Origin: Candidula unifasciata
Lineage: Eukaryota; Mollusca; Gastropoda; Stylommatophora; Geomitridae
Direction of reading: 5' to 3'
NCBI GenBank assembly: GCA_905116865.2
Contig: CAJHNH020002446.1
Location: 195,001-259,000 of the forward strand
DNA length: 64,000 nt
Both the position numbers and the translations under genes were made by a program. The notes beneath the pieces were generated by a model that was not told the DNA's origin, did not search any database, and was given only the letters and a program-made list of their open reading frames with translations. Numbering within the stretch: the stretch's first letter is position 1; each line of letters begins with the position of its first letter. Shown here one piece after another: positions 24,001 through 36,634 of this stretch.

Positions 24001-24328
24001 TGATGATAATTTGCATATAATCATTATAATTATTTAGCAGATACAGTAATTAGATTGTGATTTCTTAGACCACTTATTCTAGGTTGCAGCATATAAAGTG
24101 AGGTGGCTCATTCCCTTTCTCCTCAACTTTCCTTCCCAGAGAACTGATACAATTATTTGTTAACAATTTTATGAGACTGTGTTGTGCTTGAAGAGAATAA
24201 TCCTGTCCCTGTTGACGACTGAATTCATGCCATTGTCTTGAAAGGCAGGTGAACTAATCCGTATGTCAGTTTTTTGTTTTTTTTTTAACTTTTTCCAGGC
24301 TATGCCATCCTTGAATATATGGCAAACA

Positions 24329-24352
24329 CCCCCCCCCCCCCCCCCCCCCCCC
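24329..24352. repeat. Poly-C tract
   Basis: About 24 uninterrupted C residues. Similar G or C runs occur at 4251, 15582, 19600, 24602, 35572 and 56840. Confidence 0.9.
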
Positions 24353-24900
24353 CCTTTCTCCTTTTCCCAGATTGAAAACAAATGATTGAAAAGAGATATT
24401 TAAAAATTGCAAGCGCTATTAACAAGAAAAACATCCACATAAATCAGTGTCAAATATAAAAACATCCTTGGCTTTTTATTGCATGAATAGTTTTAAAAAA
24501 TGTTTATTTATAATGAAACTAGAAACAATTTTGACAGGTTTTACAAGTACACAATTTCTGAATGACACTATTGAAACTTCCTTGGGCTCCCTTTAGTGGG
24601 TGGGGGGGGGGGGGGGGAAACCCGGGTTGAAAACCCACTGTCAGCGCAAATGGTGGTACTTCATATTCTTCTCTATTGTCTGAGAAGGTTACGTACACAA
24701 CAGTCACACAAAGTAATCAGAGGAAATTGGAACATGTAACATGTTAGTCATATTGTAATTTCCTCTTAGACCTTCACTCATCATTCTAAGCTTTGCATAT
24801 AAAGTAGAGTTACTTGTTCCCTTTCTTTTCACCTTTCCATCCCAGAAGTTTGATAAAATCATTTGTTTCTGTAATTCCCTTCTATGATTTGTTTCAACAG

Positions 24901-24957
24901 CAAGCAGTTTGCTGAGATGGTTGAAGGAAAAACTCTGCTGGCTCAGGTTAAACACAG
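24901..24957 (+). CDS. Tudor-domain gene small exon
   Basis: A 57-base exon between acceptor tgtttcaacag and donor gtaatc. It completes Cys with the preceding exon and encodes KQFAEMVEGKTLLAQVKH, leaving two bases (AG) that the exon at 28117 completes to Arg. The KFAEMVEGKxLxAxV pattern is the conserved helix and strand after the Tudor barrel in extended Tudor domains. It is only 19 residues and easily missed, but phase and motif agree on both sides. Confidence 0.88.
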
Positions 24958-25224
24958 GTAATCTTTCTTCCTTTGTATATTGCTGCTCTGAAATATTGAA
25001 TCATTGTATAACCTGCTTTTCTTATAAAACCAAACAACTGTACAAATAGATTCTAGAATTAGCAATTAAAATTTTCCTATTAGTTTTAGAACCAGAACAC
25101 AAACCATTAGAAGAAGAAAAAAAAGGTTTAAAATGCACAATTAAAGATAAAGTAAAGAATGTCTATGGTAACAGATGCAAAACAGGGCTGGGGAGAGAAG
25201 TAGAATTAAGTAAGGAATCCTGAA

Positions 25225-25978
25225 AAAAATCTTCTATACGTATTTATAGCTTTATTATTGCTAGACTAATGAGCTTTCACGTGCGATATCTAAGAATAAT
25301 AACAGGTACTAGTGGCAAGACAAAATGACAAACACTGATTAATTCAAAAGAACGAATGTCACAACAGTTTTATCACTGCTAACTTTCCGAAAGCTCAGGT
25401 GGCTGGGTCACACTAGGAGAATGGCTGGGTCACACTAGGAGAATGGCTGGGTCACACTAGAAGAATGGCTGGGTCACACTAGGAGAATGGGGCATTGTAG
25501 AGATAGGTAAAACATGTCAATGTCAGCCTCTATTACGATATAAAGACGTGTGCAGGCGGGAAATAAAAGATACATGTATTGATGAAGATTCGTGGGGGAG
25601 GGGGTGGGTGTCATGCACAACGTTTCTTGAAGAAGGAAAATATGGAAAGAAAGGAAAACATTTATTGGCGATAGGCTGAGAGCTGAGCGTCTGAGAAAAG
25701 GCAGACTAAATAATGAAATGGTAACAGCGGTACTGAAATCCCGTGCTCAGATTGGGAAAGACTTCTTTAGGCCAGCGGATCTTGTTAGTCACACTCGCCA
25801 CGGAAATGGGCTGTTATTCCCATGTTTCTTTAAATCACAATATATCTATTATCTGGAAAGACAGAAAGGTGCCTACTGATTGCTAGACTGTTTTTGCACT
25901 GTTTATGAGTAATTAAAGTGAAGATCCCTTTTCACGCCTTTAGGCACATCGGGTACATGGGAAGAGCATCCCACATTT
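25225..25978 (+). repeat. Dispersed repeat R1, copy 1
   Basis: It is shared over most of its length with 52435-53277, for example the phrases ctaactttccgaaagctca and ctgaaatcccgtgctc. There is no protein and no clear terminal repeats. A short 22-bp tandem block (ggctgggtcacactaggaga) lies at 25408-25490. Confidence 0.75.
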
Positions 25979-26149
25979 TTAAATACAAGAGTGACAATCA
26001 GAGGCATAGAGCCGGTTAAAGAAATAATACTTGAGTAGAGATGTAATTTGCTTACAGAAGTATAACTGACTAGAGAAATACACTAGGCATGTTTTAAGAG
26101 GCAACAAAGGTCAGGTTTGGGATTGAGGCTTGCTACCTCATCCCATAAA

Positions 26150-26430
26150 ACACTATCATCATCATCAAGCGCCTTGCCAACTGGCGTTGATGATCAGGTC
26201 TCTCCACAATCTGCAGTCTTCAACAGCACGAATCAGATCACGTGCTGATACCCCTCCTTGCCGTGATGAAAAGCTGTAAAGAATCTTCTCGCGCTTTCTT
26301 CTGTCTCTTTTCACCATTGCCTTTCCAGTGATCACAGCATGTTCCAATGTCCTTCTTCGCATATGAGCCCAAAAAATGATGACACTACAGCCACACTCAA
26401 AAACTAACCAGCCATGAACACACCAACACA
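26150..26430 (-). mobile_element. LINE 3' end, minus orientation
   Basis: The complement reads IIFWAHMRRRTLEHAVITGK and later SRQGGVSARDLIRAVEDC with a terminal stop and GATGATGATAG tail. This is the C-terminus of an RTE-like LINE family seen repeatedly here. Confidence 0.7.
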
Positions 26431-26791
26431 CAATGAGAATACCTGAGCATAGTGTTAGGAGAGTATTTTTGCATCGGAACCCACAGTACCAAAGGAATAA
26501 AGGCAGACCAAAAAACTTGAAGTCCTGTGCTCCTTTGGGGGGTAAAGGGCAAAAGAGGAAAAAGAAGGTAATTATAGTTTGACAAGAAAAATATAGTGGA
26601 GCAGGGAGGAGAGATGATTAAATATATAGAGATGTTAAGTTGACTAGAAATATAGAGTTGACTAGGAATGTATAGTTGACAAGAAATGCTGGGTTGATTT
26701 GATGCAGATACACACACACACACATACACATACATACTTGTATATGTATAATCATCTCTATATCAAATCAACCTGGCATTTCTTGTCAACT

Positions 26792-27275
<484 letters not shown>

Positions 27276-27429
27276 TGATATATATGTATATTCAAAGAGA
27301 ATAAGAAACTAACACAGAACTGGTGTCTTGGGCCGTTACACACTGTGGGATTTACTAAGGAGGGGATCTTAGCACTTATGGACTGAATGGTTCGAGGTGC
27401 AGTGAGGATAATCTGTCAACTAGCTAACT

Positions 27430-27625
27430 AAAGCTATAGATATGTAGAGATGGCAAGAGACAGAAATCATTAGAGTTTTAGAGTTTATACTCGAGATATA
27501 GAGATAATTAGAAATGTAGAGTTGACACTAAAGGTATATAGATGACTGGAGATATAGAGACAATTAGAGTTTTAGAGTTTATTATCGAGATATAGAGACA
27601 ATTAGAGGTTTAGAGTTCACTAGTG
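27430..27625. repeat. Degenerate short tandem repeat
   Basis: Phrases of the type agagatatagagacaattag and gttttagagtttatt are repeated imperfectly. A related block (tagagttgactagaaat) occurs at 26620-26700. Confidence 0.55.
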
Positions 27626-27834
27626 ATGAATAGGTCTATCATGTAATCTGGTAATCCTAGTTTCAGCTTCATAGCAAACGGGTCACCCCCACATATGCTC
27701 CGCTCCTGTGCCAACGAAAAACAAACGCAGCTCACAGTGTCACGCCATGCACTCAACTCAGAAGCTGGGCGACGAAACTACTGTCCTATCAGTTTAACAG
27801 TCACCTAATATTCACAGGTAGCGGCATCCATGGC

Positions 27835-28085
27835 TTAGGCATTGCGATTCCGACTCATAATTCCAACGTACCACGATGGAAACCCACTGCTGGCTGCATG
27901 GATTTTTATCATGGCATGGGGGCGTCACAGGTGGACCCAGCCTAAAATAGGTACCAGGATGGCTGTTCTGGGGAAGTAAAGATGGCGTAATGCTAACCAC
28001 ATTACCCACCTAGTGCCGATTGGTCTGTAAAAATATCGGTGCTCTTCCCATATGCCAGATGCGCCTAAAGGCGAGAAAAGGGATG
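27835..28085 (+). repeat. S1-type SINE next to the last Tudor exon
   Basis: The body phrases ggtaccaggatggctgttct and accacattacccacctagtg match other S1 copies. It ends about 30 bases before the acceptor of the exon at 28117, so it forms part of the intron end. Confidence 0.6.
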
Positions 28086-28116
28086 TGTACTTACTTTATT
28101 TATTTAATATTCACAG

Positions 28117-28294
28117 GTATCCATCTGGGAAAATTAGTGTTGCTCTGTTTGAAACCAGTGAGAGCACAAACCCCAGCGTAAACCAACAGCTTGAGGACCT
28201 CGGTCTGGCTCGACATTCTGTAGCTTCAGGGGCAGCATCAGAGGCATGTCCTGCAGCTGATGGTGGTCACAAGCTCAACTTCATGCCTGGATAA
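28117..28294 (+). CDS. Tudor-domain gene last exon
   Basis: The acceptor is tttaatattcacag. The first base completes Arg, then YPSGKISVALFETSE continues the extended Tudor fold (the G-x-hydrophobic-x-V-x-L-F/Y pattern of its last strand). A low-complexity C-terminal tail of about 45 residues follows and ends at TAA (28292-28294). All six exons together encode about 290 residues with a single Tudor domain, so the visible part is short compared with multi-Tudor germline proteins. Tudor proteins of this type usually act in germ granules and the piRNA pathway. That role is an inference here. Confidence 0.85.
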
Positions 28295-28330
28295 GTCTCT
28301 CACTTGGCTTTGTGCCAGCATAAATCTCAC

Positions 28331-28800
28331 ATATGGCTCCCTGACAGCCTACATATGACTGCCTGACAGCATAAATCTGACACACGACACTCTGACATCA
28401 TAAATCTGACACATGACTGTCTGACAGCATAAATCTGACAATGACCATCTGACAGCATAAATCTGACACATGACACTCTGACAGCATAAATCTGACAAAT
28501 GACTGTCTGACAGCATACATCCAACTGTCTGACAGCATAAATCTGACACTTGACTTCTGACACCTGACTGTCTGAGAGCATACATCTGACCGACAGCATA
28601 AATATGACACGTGACCGTCTGACAGCATAAATCTAACACATGGCTGGCTGACAACATAAATCTGACACATGACCACCTGACAGCATAAATCTGACACATG
28701 ACCACCTGACAGCATAAATCTGACACCTGACAGTATAAATCTGACACATGACCACTTGGCAGCATACATGTGACACATGACTGTCTGATACCATAAACTT
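28331..28800. repeat. 29-bp minisatellite in the 3' flank of the Tudor gene
   Basis: The unit is near cagcataaatctgacacatg followed by accacctga, about 16 copies. It begins about 35 bases after the stop codon. A long minus-strand frame runs through it only because the unit lacks stops on that strand. Confidence 0.92.
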
Positions 28801-28922
28801 CATATGTCACTGTTTTTCAGCAGACATCTCACTCTTGCATTAGCACGCATCTCACAGAACATCATATATCTCATACATACTGAAGTGAGAGCCAACATAA
28901 ATCTGACTGTCTGGTGATGCAG

Positions 28923-28928
28923 AATAAA
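28923..28928 (+). terminator. Candidate poly(A) signal of the Tudor gene
   Basis: An AATAAA lies about 630 bases after the stop codon, with T-rich sequence after it. If used, the 29-bp array would be part of the mRNA 3' untranslated region. Confidence 0.35.
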
Positions 28929-29421
28929 TCTGACTGGTGATGATCATGTAGCATCTGGTAATGACCACAGTTTTAATTGTCTTTACTGATGTATTTTAAC
29001 CTGGAAATGTGATAATTCTCTTTGATAACTGTTTTGCTACAACTTGCGAGATGGCTGATCATTAAGTTCTGGGACTGAATATTTATAAGGAGACTAATGT
29101 TTCACAAGATAATTTAAATATACGGCATATGGCAACCATTTATCAGTGTGCATTCTCAATCCTTGGCCTTAGAGTGAAAGCTGGTAACTGGACGTGACCT
29201 TGCATTATTCAGTGTATTTTTTATAAAAGGACATAAATATTCAGCAACCTTTGTGCATTTACTTTAGAAAATCTGGTTCTGCAATTTTAAAAAAATTTAC
29301 AATCTCATTTTAAAATGTGACTTATAATCCCCTCAAAGATGATCTGCATCAAAACAGACTATACATCTCCAGTACACGTCACATGTGTAAGAAAACATAC
29401 ACGTTGATTGAGGTCTAACCT

Positions 29422-29868
29422 TCAGAAAGATAGCAGGGGATTTGGGAATTTTATTTGGTACTGTGACGAGCGTAGCTTGATTGAGACGGGCGTATACTTG
29501 GAGCTACAGTGTGACGTGCTGTAAAGGCTGCGTGGTGATGTGCAGCGTACCAAAGTGACTAGGGGCGTCCCAATGTAACAAATGGCATTAACACTTAACA
29601 TGCCACTGGCCAAGAGTAACACAACATGATGAATGTTGAAGCTTCCAAACGTAGCGGAACAAGAACTCTTTTTAAAGGTTCCATTTGTGTATTGACAAAT
29701 GGCAATGATCAACACAAGGATAAAATATGCAATTACTAATCCAGACTCATTCAAGCACATCAACAAAAGCCCGCTCGTATATCCATGGACTGTTATGTCC
29801 TCACGACGGGTCGCAGTCCGTACGTATACCGGCTTACTGCCGAACTGTGACAATATACCAGCTTCCTT
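29422..29868 (-). CDS. Second 7TM-receptor-like gene, last exon (TM6-TM7)
   Basis: After an acceptor at gacctcag the frame is open for 148 residues to a stop. It holds a basic segment (VRTATRRED), a hydrophobic helix (ESGLVIAYFILVLIIAIC) and a loop with NGT (glycosylation sequon) and Cys. A second helix follows with LSVNAICYIGTPLV, then a Ser-rich tail of about 43 residues. The N-A-I-C-Y in the last helix looks like a variant of the NPxxY motif of TM7, which fits the two helices being TM6 and TM7 of a class A receptor. It enters in phase 0, matching the donor of the exon at 41956. The family cannot be named. It converges tail-to-tail with the Tudor gene. Confidence 0.58.
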   Translation of the reverse strand, partial: KEAGILSQFGSKPVYVRTATRREDITVHGYTSGLLLMCLNESGLVIAYFILVLIIAICQYTNGTFKKSSCSATFGSFNIHHVVLLLASGMLSVNAICYIGTPLVTLVRCTSPRSLYSTSHCSSKYTPVSIKLRSSQYQIKFPNPLLSF

Positions 29869-30119
29869 CTGAGGTCTATATTGGATTCCCGGGCTAAACC
29901 GTCCTCAAGGATCCACCGTGGCATCCCGGGGTAAAGCATCCTCAAGGATCCACACCAAGGCCGGACCACACGTCCGCCTTGATCAAACTTCGACTTTCAT
30001 CTCCTTGAATACAATTCCTTCACAACCTGACGTATTGTTTGACGTCCTATTTGCTCACTTAGTACTGGTGCGTTCTAGTGCACATCCGCACGCGACAGCT
30101 TTATAAATGATCTCTCTAC

Positions 30120-31165
30120 ACTGTCTTTTGGTCTGCCTCATGGACTATATTTAGTTCGTTTTTGTATTGTTTGTTTGTCCGTTATCTGCCATTCTCATTA
30201 TATGCCCAGACATTGAAGTCTATAAGATCTGATGATGCCAGTAATTTATGGTGATTTTAACAGTTTAGGAATTTCCTTTTTGCTTGTCACTCTCCATCCC
30301 CAACTGTTTGCTTCTTTGAAGTGTCCGAATATTCATCATAAGAATGTTTTCTTTAAAGTTTGTATTTATTTTTGTTTGTTTGTTGCACTCCAGGTTTCAG
30401 AACCGTTAAAAACATTAGAAACAATCAGTGTTTTATGTATTGTGATCTTGGTTTTATTATATAAAGGATTTGAATCTTTCTAGCAAATTCGAAGGGCATA
30501 GAATATTTTATTTCTAGATTGTATTTATTTTTTTAGTATGTTAGAGCAGTTCAAGTTTGTACCCAACTACTTGTATGTTTCCAAGGTTTTGACTCTTCAT
30601 ATTTTCTGTTTGTATTATTTATGTTTATTCTTTTCTTCTCTTTTGTTGTCATGTATTATGTCTTATCTTGACTGTTAACCAGTCTGTTTTTCAAACCCTT
30701 TTCTTTAAGTGGGACTTTGTTTTTACTGTCTTAGGTTCATGTTCTCCAGTTATATCTATGTCATCCTCATAACTAAGTATTCCTGTTGCTTCTTACATAT
30801 CACCATTTTTTTTTTACCTTCCTCAAAATTTTCTGTAGGGCCAAGTTGAAAAGACATGAGCACAAGGCATCACCTTACTTTAAACTAGATGTTTTGTTGT
30901 TGAAGGGTCTGTTTTCTGCCAAAATAAATGTTAATTTATTATAAATGTCTTCCATACATAGTCATGTTGACTAACTTTGGTATTGCAAGTCTTGCATAGA
31001 ATTCCAGAGGCTATTCCTATGTGCACTTTCATATACCTTTTTTAATATCCACAAAAACATTATGTATGTCTGTATCCCCACTTTTCTCTCAGCTCTTTGT
31101 CTTTAAAATTTCTGATCTATTGTTGATCTGTTCTGTTGGAAACTTGCCTGCTAGCCAGTATGAGT
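30120..31165 (-). mobile_element. Decayed LINE reverse transcriptase, minus orientation
   Basis: The complement carries, in broken frames, the RT blocks VCLFVDIKK-like, NSMQDLQYQS, LTFILAENRP and LNLAL-type near 31100-30820. The DDIDITGE-type palm block follows near 30770-30740, then further C-terminal sequence. Frameshifts and stops abound. Confidence 0.6.
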
Positions 31166-31560
31166 GTTTAATTCAAGTGAATCAAGAGGTGAGGAAAAGA
31201 TAACTGGCATTGGATAAGCTCCACACTTAGAAAAACTAATTAGAAAGGTCTTACACTGGAATTCACAGGTTAAAGGAATAAATGCAGACTAAACAACAAG
31301 ACATTGCAGAACTAACCCTAGAATTGTTTGGGTCTGTTAATGGTTTTACTAGATAGTTTTACACTTAGTAGTTTGCCTCTGCTCTCTGAATGGTCAGCTC
31401 TCGATACCACTGTCAGTACCAATGCATTAATGACATAAGAGGAGATGCGAATGAGCTGAAAATGATGGAGAGGACATTGAGTGAGCTGCTCGTGATGGCA
31501 TAAGATAGTGGTATGAATTAATTAAAGGTCTGTCATTCATTGAAGGATACAAGGAACATG
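31165..31560 (+). mobile_element. 3' fragment of the LINE-A family
   Basis: It has the aatcaagaggtgaggaaaag block and the aaggaataaatgcagacta block in the same order as the LINE at 48270-48530 and the copy at 53630-54230. Confidence 0.6.
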
Positions 31561-31659
31561 AAGAATACAAGTATTAGACTGTTTATAAAAGCTCAGTGAT
31601 TTTCCGTTACATATGTAAAGGAAATACTAGTTTCATAGTCGTAGTCAAAGTTTCAATTT

Positions 31660-32100
31660 CACTAGGGTCGGGTCACACCATAATTGCTCTGTTCCTATGC
31701 CAGTGAAAATCAAATGAAACGGTCTTTACTGTCCCAAAGCCACTAGTCGCCACCAGCTATGCAGTTTGTAGCTAATGGAAGTAGTCGGTCACAATAAGTT
31801 GACTATACACACGTAAAATTATGGCATAAGGTAATTCACCAGACCACACGTAAACCGGCTACTTGCCGTATTAAATACCACAACTCAACCGCTACACAAA
31901 TGAAAGGCATCCCACATGGAGAGAAAAAAAAACACAACTCAAAGTGCTGCACCAATCACTAAACTCAGTAGCTCAGGCAGCAAAACTGTAAAATTCTGTC
32001 CATATGTGGAAACTGCATTAGCAAAGCTCTGTCGGAATAAAAAATAACTATGAAACTAAACATTCTGCCATGCCTAGCCCTGCATATTGGAACGGAAACT
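31660..32100 (+). repeat. Dispersed repeat R2, second long copy
   Basis: It is collinear with 17085-17600 for over 400 bases. Unclassified. Confidence 0.7.
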
Positions 32101-32224
32101 CCAAAAAACTCCTAGCCTGTGCTGTAATAGTGAAAACAGTCAGGGCAGTGAGTTTGCTTGGATTTTCCCATTCTGTATATTTTTCTTCATAGGTAAAATA
32201 AAATGTAAAGGATCTTTTCACCCC

Positions 32225-32400
32225 CAGTTTTATAGCACGAAGGTCATGCCTGGCCAGTCAACACTGGGCGGTGATCAACATCCTGTTGGTGGCCTTCATT
32301 TTCTCTAATATTTTCTGGTACCCATTTTAGGTTGGGTCAACCTGGGAGTTGAGATACATTTTTCCCCCCAAATCTACCCGGTGTGAGTTTGAACTCAGAT
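32225..32400 (-). repeat. S1-type SINE, minus orientation
   Basis: The complement of tggtacccattttaggttgg and of the tcaacctgggagt block matches the S1 body. Confidence 0.55.
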
Positions 32401-32442
32401 ATTCAACTAAATAAGTATTTTATGTTTATTATGACATGTTAG

Positions 32443-32840
32443 CTGTGAAGTGTTCAATTTTAACCATAACTTTAATGTTTTTTCATTTTTATTAATATAA
32501 CTTTAGAAATATTAATGTTTAAATAAGAAAATCTTGTTGTACTTAAAAAGCTGAATATGACTTTCCAAAGAGTCTGTTTGATTTGTCAAGAGTCTGTTTG
32601 ATTTGTCAAAGGAGCGAATTTGAAATGATGAATTTTATTTGCAAAAGAGTGAAGTTAGGCTTGCCCTTTCTCTGTGTCAAGACTGTTCAACTAAGTTTAC
32701 CCAGTGGCCAACATTTTGAAAATGTGAATCATCACTGGCCAGAGGCCTGAGTCCCAGCACAGAAAGATCATTAATACTGTGCATCTGCAGTAATCCATGG
32801 GCCACTTGCCAGGTTGCCGGTTGAATTCTCCTGCTCTCTT
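32443..32840 (+). repeat. Local duplication, copy 1
   Basis: It matches 33940-34285 nearly base for base over about 340 bases (for example ttagaaatattaatgtttaa and tcccagcacagaaagatcat). It holds an internal doubled 21-base block (gagtctgtttgatttgtcaa) that copy 2 lacks. Confidence 0.85.
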
Positions 32841-33154
32841 ATCTCATATTTTACTGTGTCCTACCTGAATCTGCTCTTACTTTCAGTGTGCGGAATTGCA
32901 CCTGCTGTCTACAAATCATTCTAAGAATATAAATGTTTTTTGCTAGTTTACAATTAGTGATGTAAACAACAACATGAGCAAGCACAGCATAAGGTCTCTG
33001 ATCATCAGAAGTCGCACCCACTGTGAATGTTTTGACTTCTTGAAGCTCTGGGGTATGTGTGCCCTCTGGAGTCAAGATTCTCAGACATTTTTCTTCAGTT
33101 TTGTGACTGTACCATGAAATTCATCTTGAAAACACATCATCATGTTGATGAATC

Positions 33155-33435
33155 AAATCACAGTTGATCACTGGCATCATAAGAGCTAATAGACTGAAGT
33201 GGCTGAGGCATATTGAGAGAATATCGGATGGCAGAGATGTCAAAACTATGTATGCAAGCGAGCTGAATGGTCGTAGACACCGAGGCAGACCAAGACAACA
33301 GTGGAGAGATAATATTCAAGCAGACCTACAAACTGGAGAGAGAAGGCCAACCAGAGAGATGTGTGGAGGCAGGTAATATCTGCAGCAGTGAACCTCAAGG
33401 GCTCAGATGCAGAAGCAGACGAGGAAGATATCATG
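33155..33435 (+). mobile_element. LINE 3' end
   Basis: It encodes IIRANRLKWLRHIERISDGR, then GRRHRGRPRQQWRD, ending in a GAAGA tail. It is the same family as the minus-strand fragment nested in hAT copy 2 (59838-60453). Confidence 0.75.
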
Positions 33436-33939
33436 TAACAGGTCATTCTGCAGAACATCACTGGCATCACAGCATGTGTGAAAGGAGCTTGGTCCCTCAG
33501 CAGTTCTCCCGCCTTATGCACTTTTCTAACCTAGGTGTTTCTTATGTCCTATGCCCATATTTATGCATATTAGCCCCCTGCCACTGTTACTCAGGACCAT
33601 GTACTCTGCTATTGTTCTTTTGAAACCTATATCATCATCATGTTGCAGGTCCCTTGCAGACGTCGTAAAGGGACCTTAACTTCTTTTTTTTTTCTATTTC
33701 TTGTATTCTTGGTCCATGGTATTTTGAGAATCTTTTGTATTGCATTTCAGCATAGAAGTCCTTATTTTCTTCTTTAGATGACTGCAAGATAATCCATGAC
33801 TCCTATTTAACTAAACTAACGCTCTTTATCGTCCTGACCAAGACCAGTTTTTAAAACAGTGGTTCCCAGAAGGGAAGGCAGATGTCACCAATCCAACTCC
33901 AGACATTAACCCTTTCACCCTGTAAATAATATATTTTTT

Positions 33940-34285
33940 AAATGATCTTTTTCATTTTTATAATATTAATATAACTTTAGAAATATTAATGTTTAAATAA
34001 GAAAATCTTGCTGTACTTAAAAAGCTGAATATGACTTTCCAAAGAGTCTGTTTGATTTGTCAAAGGAGCGAATTTGAAATGATGAATTTGATTTGCAAAA
34101 GAGTGAATTAGGCTTGCCCTTTTCCTGTGTCAGGACTTTTCAACTAAGTTTACCCAGGGGCCAACATTTTGAAAATGTGAATCATTACTGGTCAGAGGCC
34201 TGAGTCCCAGCACAGAAAGATCATTAATACTGTGCATCTGCAGTAATCCAGGGCCACTTGCCAGGTTGCCAGTTGAATAGTCCTG
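33940..34285 (+). repeat. Local duplication, copy 2
   Basis: The partner of 32443-32840, 1.5 kb away and in the same orientation. A diverged third copy of its right half is at 1220-1385. Confidence 0.85.
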
Positions 34286-34488
34286 ATCTTTTTTAAAAAA
34301 TCGTTTAAAAAAAACGTGTCGTTACAATTCTCTAAAACTAGTTGACACAGCCACATAGAGCAAAGGGACGTCATCACATGTTTATTATTACCGCACAGTG
34401 ACAAAAAAAAATCAGTTTCTTTTTTTTCACCCCAGATAATCTAAATTAAAGATTTTTTTTTAAATTTCATAAATATAATCAAGGGAGT

Positions 34489-34745
34489 TGATGTGATGTA
34501 GCGGCTAGACTCTCGCCTGCAGAACGGAAGGCCGTTGGTTAAGATCCTCACAGTAGCAAACTTTTTTAAAAATGACCTTGGCTGCCAGGTCAACCCAGAC
34601 TTGAATGGTTACCAACTAGAGTTCCAAGAAGTAAAGGCAGCGGGTATGATGCTGACCATGTCACCCACCAAGTACCAATTGGTCTATAAAATATAGGTCT
34701 AGCCCTCTATGCCCAGAATGCCTGAAGGTGTGAATAAGGTCACAG
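34489..34745 (+). repeat. tRNA-derived SINE, family S1
   Basis: The head is gatgtagcggctagactctc, with the usual body (aaatgaccttggctgccagg) and a ggtctagccctct end. Confidence 0.75.
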
Positions 34746-34899
34746 TTCCAGTAAGTACCAAAGCTATTATATTGGAGTATTGGCCATTGGCTAAAGATCA
34801 TCAAAAAGTTGGAACACCCAAATAAAAGTCGGAATACTGACTTTGCCAGAGTGACAAGGTAAAAGACTGTTGGACCATGGAGCATCTCACCTCGCATAT

Positions 34900-36105
34900 T
34901 GTCTTCCTCTCTTACACATTGATAAGTATCCAGATCTCACGACGAGGTGGTATGAATGTGCTGATAGTTATCTTTTAGTTCCCATGTTAATACTTCTATC
35001 ATTTTAGCCATCTGGGATTTTATTTCCCAGCCAAGTCGCACATTTTCTGTTAAGCAAACATTCCCCAAGTATTTGAATTCGTGAAACTGCTTCATTTGAA
35101 GCTGTTAATGTTACTATTAAGTGGACTAGGTGGCAAGCGATTTTCAGTGTCCATATGCTAATTGTCCTAATGCATTTCTTACATGTTGTACTAACTCACT
35201 GAGTACAAGCGATGCATCACATTCCTATTGATTACCATGTTCATCATTTACTTTCCTAACTTATTTTGATCTGTAAAGGTTTTTATGAGCCTGTGTCCAT
35301 ATTTTAGCAAAATTTCTCCTGCTGCATAAATTTTTAACTTTAAAGCCTTTAACCCTTTGATGGTTTAACATTACTTTTACGCAAAAGTTGTCCAGGATTG
35401 GAAAAAGTTCAGTATTATGTGTTTTTTGTTATAATTTTGTCGTTGATTTATGGAGAATACATTTTCTGCGGAAAGTAATTTGTTTATGGTGATTTCCCCT
35501 CTGTTTGTAGTTCTAAAGTATGTGTATGGAGTTTTACAAATTGATGTGAAATGAACGGTATCCCTTCAAGCCCCCCCCCCCCCCCCCCCCCTTTCCCAAA
35601 ATATGTTATTCCAGTCATTGATATCCATTGACGAGATTTAAAAAAAAAAAATATATATATATAGATCTCTGAACCACCGTGTTCTTAGTGAAAAGCCAAA
35701 GTCCAGAAGTGTATGAACACCCAGAACTTTCTGATAGAATTTCAATCAGTGAACACGAAGAAGAAGAAGAAGAAGCCATACATGATTGTATAGCTATTAG
35801 TGGAGACCATGGGCCAAACTAGAAAGCACACTGTGCCATGTTGTTCACTCCTTTGTGGGTGTAAGGGGGTGTATTAACTTGCCAGATTAAATTTTACCTA
35901 AAGCACTGGAAGCCTCTTGAAAACAATGTTTGATTTGGAAGAATTACAAAGAATGCCCAATATTCAAAGGTGTCCAGTTTGTTTTATCAAGTATCTGCCT
36001 GAATTATTTATAAATGCCTCTCCAGACATCCAGTTATTGCATGGGCCGAGCGTCTTATGCTTTCACCTTGCTGGCTGCCTATAGATAATACTACACCAGT
36101 TTATG
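34900..36105. other. Intron of the second 7TM gene, mostly unassigned
   Basis: No exon is seen. There is a C run at 35572-35592, a short (TA) patch and the tail of an S3-like repeat with GAAGAAGAAGAAG at about 35690-35780. Confidence 0.45.
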
Positions 36106-36109
36106 CGAA

Positions 36110-36370
36110 CTCTAACAGAATTTATCAATTTGTGTGCTGATCCGACTGATGTAGGCGAGTATGCTTTTCTACATCTTGAGACCTCAAATAGCATGTATCA
36201 GGTGTTGATACTATATTTCATGCCTTGACTTAAAAAAAATATGAAACTAAAGAATCTTCTCTCCCTGCTTTCCTTTATTTCGCTTTCCAAAATTGTTTTC
36301 CTGTTGTCACATGTTCCATTTCTATTTTTATCATAAAGTAGCAAAAGAATGATGTTTGCCTGTTTCTGAC
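36110..36370 (-). mobile_element. LINE 3' end, diverged, minus orientation
   Basis: The gaatcttctctccctgctttc block and the aaaagaatgatg block match the order in the fragments at 26150 and 15285. Coding capacity is lost. Confidence 0.45.
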
Positions 36371-36374
36371 TGGC

Positions 36375-36605
36375 TAGACGCCCTCCTGCGAATCACAAGG
36401 TCATGGAGCCAGCCTTTTTTTTAATGACCTTGACTGCCAGGTTGGCCCAACCTTAAATGGGTACTAGGTGAAGTCCTGGGAAGTAAAGGCGGCTGGCATG
36501 ATGCTGACCACATCCCCCACCAAGTGCCAATGGGTCTATAAAAATAAAGGTCTAGCCCTATCTTCCCATTTCACCTGAAGGCGTGGAAAAGGGACCTTTA
36601 GTTAC
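36375..36605 (+). repeat. S1 SINE, head partly lost
   Basis: The body phrases aatgaccttgactgccaggt and ggtctagccctat are intact. Confidence 0.65.
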
Positions 36606-36634
36606 TTTTATTGCTTCTGATATTTGTGAAAAGT

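Noticed and set aside
28349..28810. Minus-strand frames encoding a repeated Cys-rich peptide (for example SDLCCQ)
   Set aside because: They exist in more than one frame because the 29-bp unit lacks stops on that strand. No splice or start context supports a protein.
33246..33521. Minus-strand 91-residue frame
   Set aside because: It is the antisense shadow of the LINE 3' end coded on the plus strand at 33155-33435.
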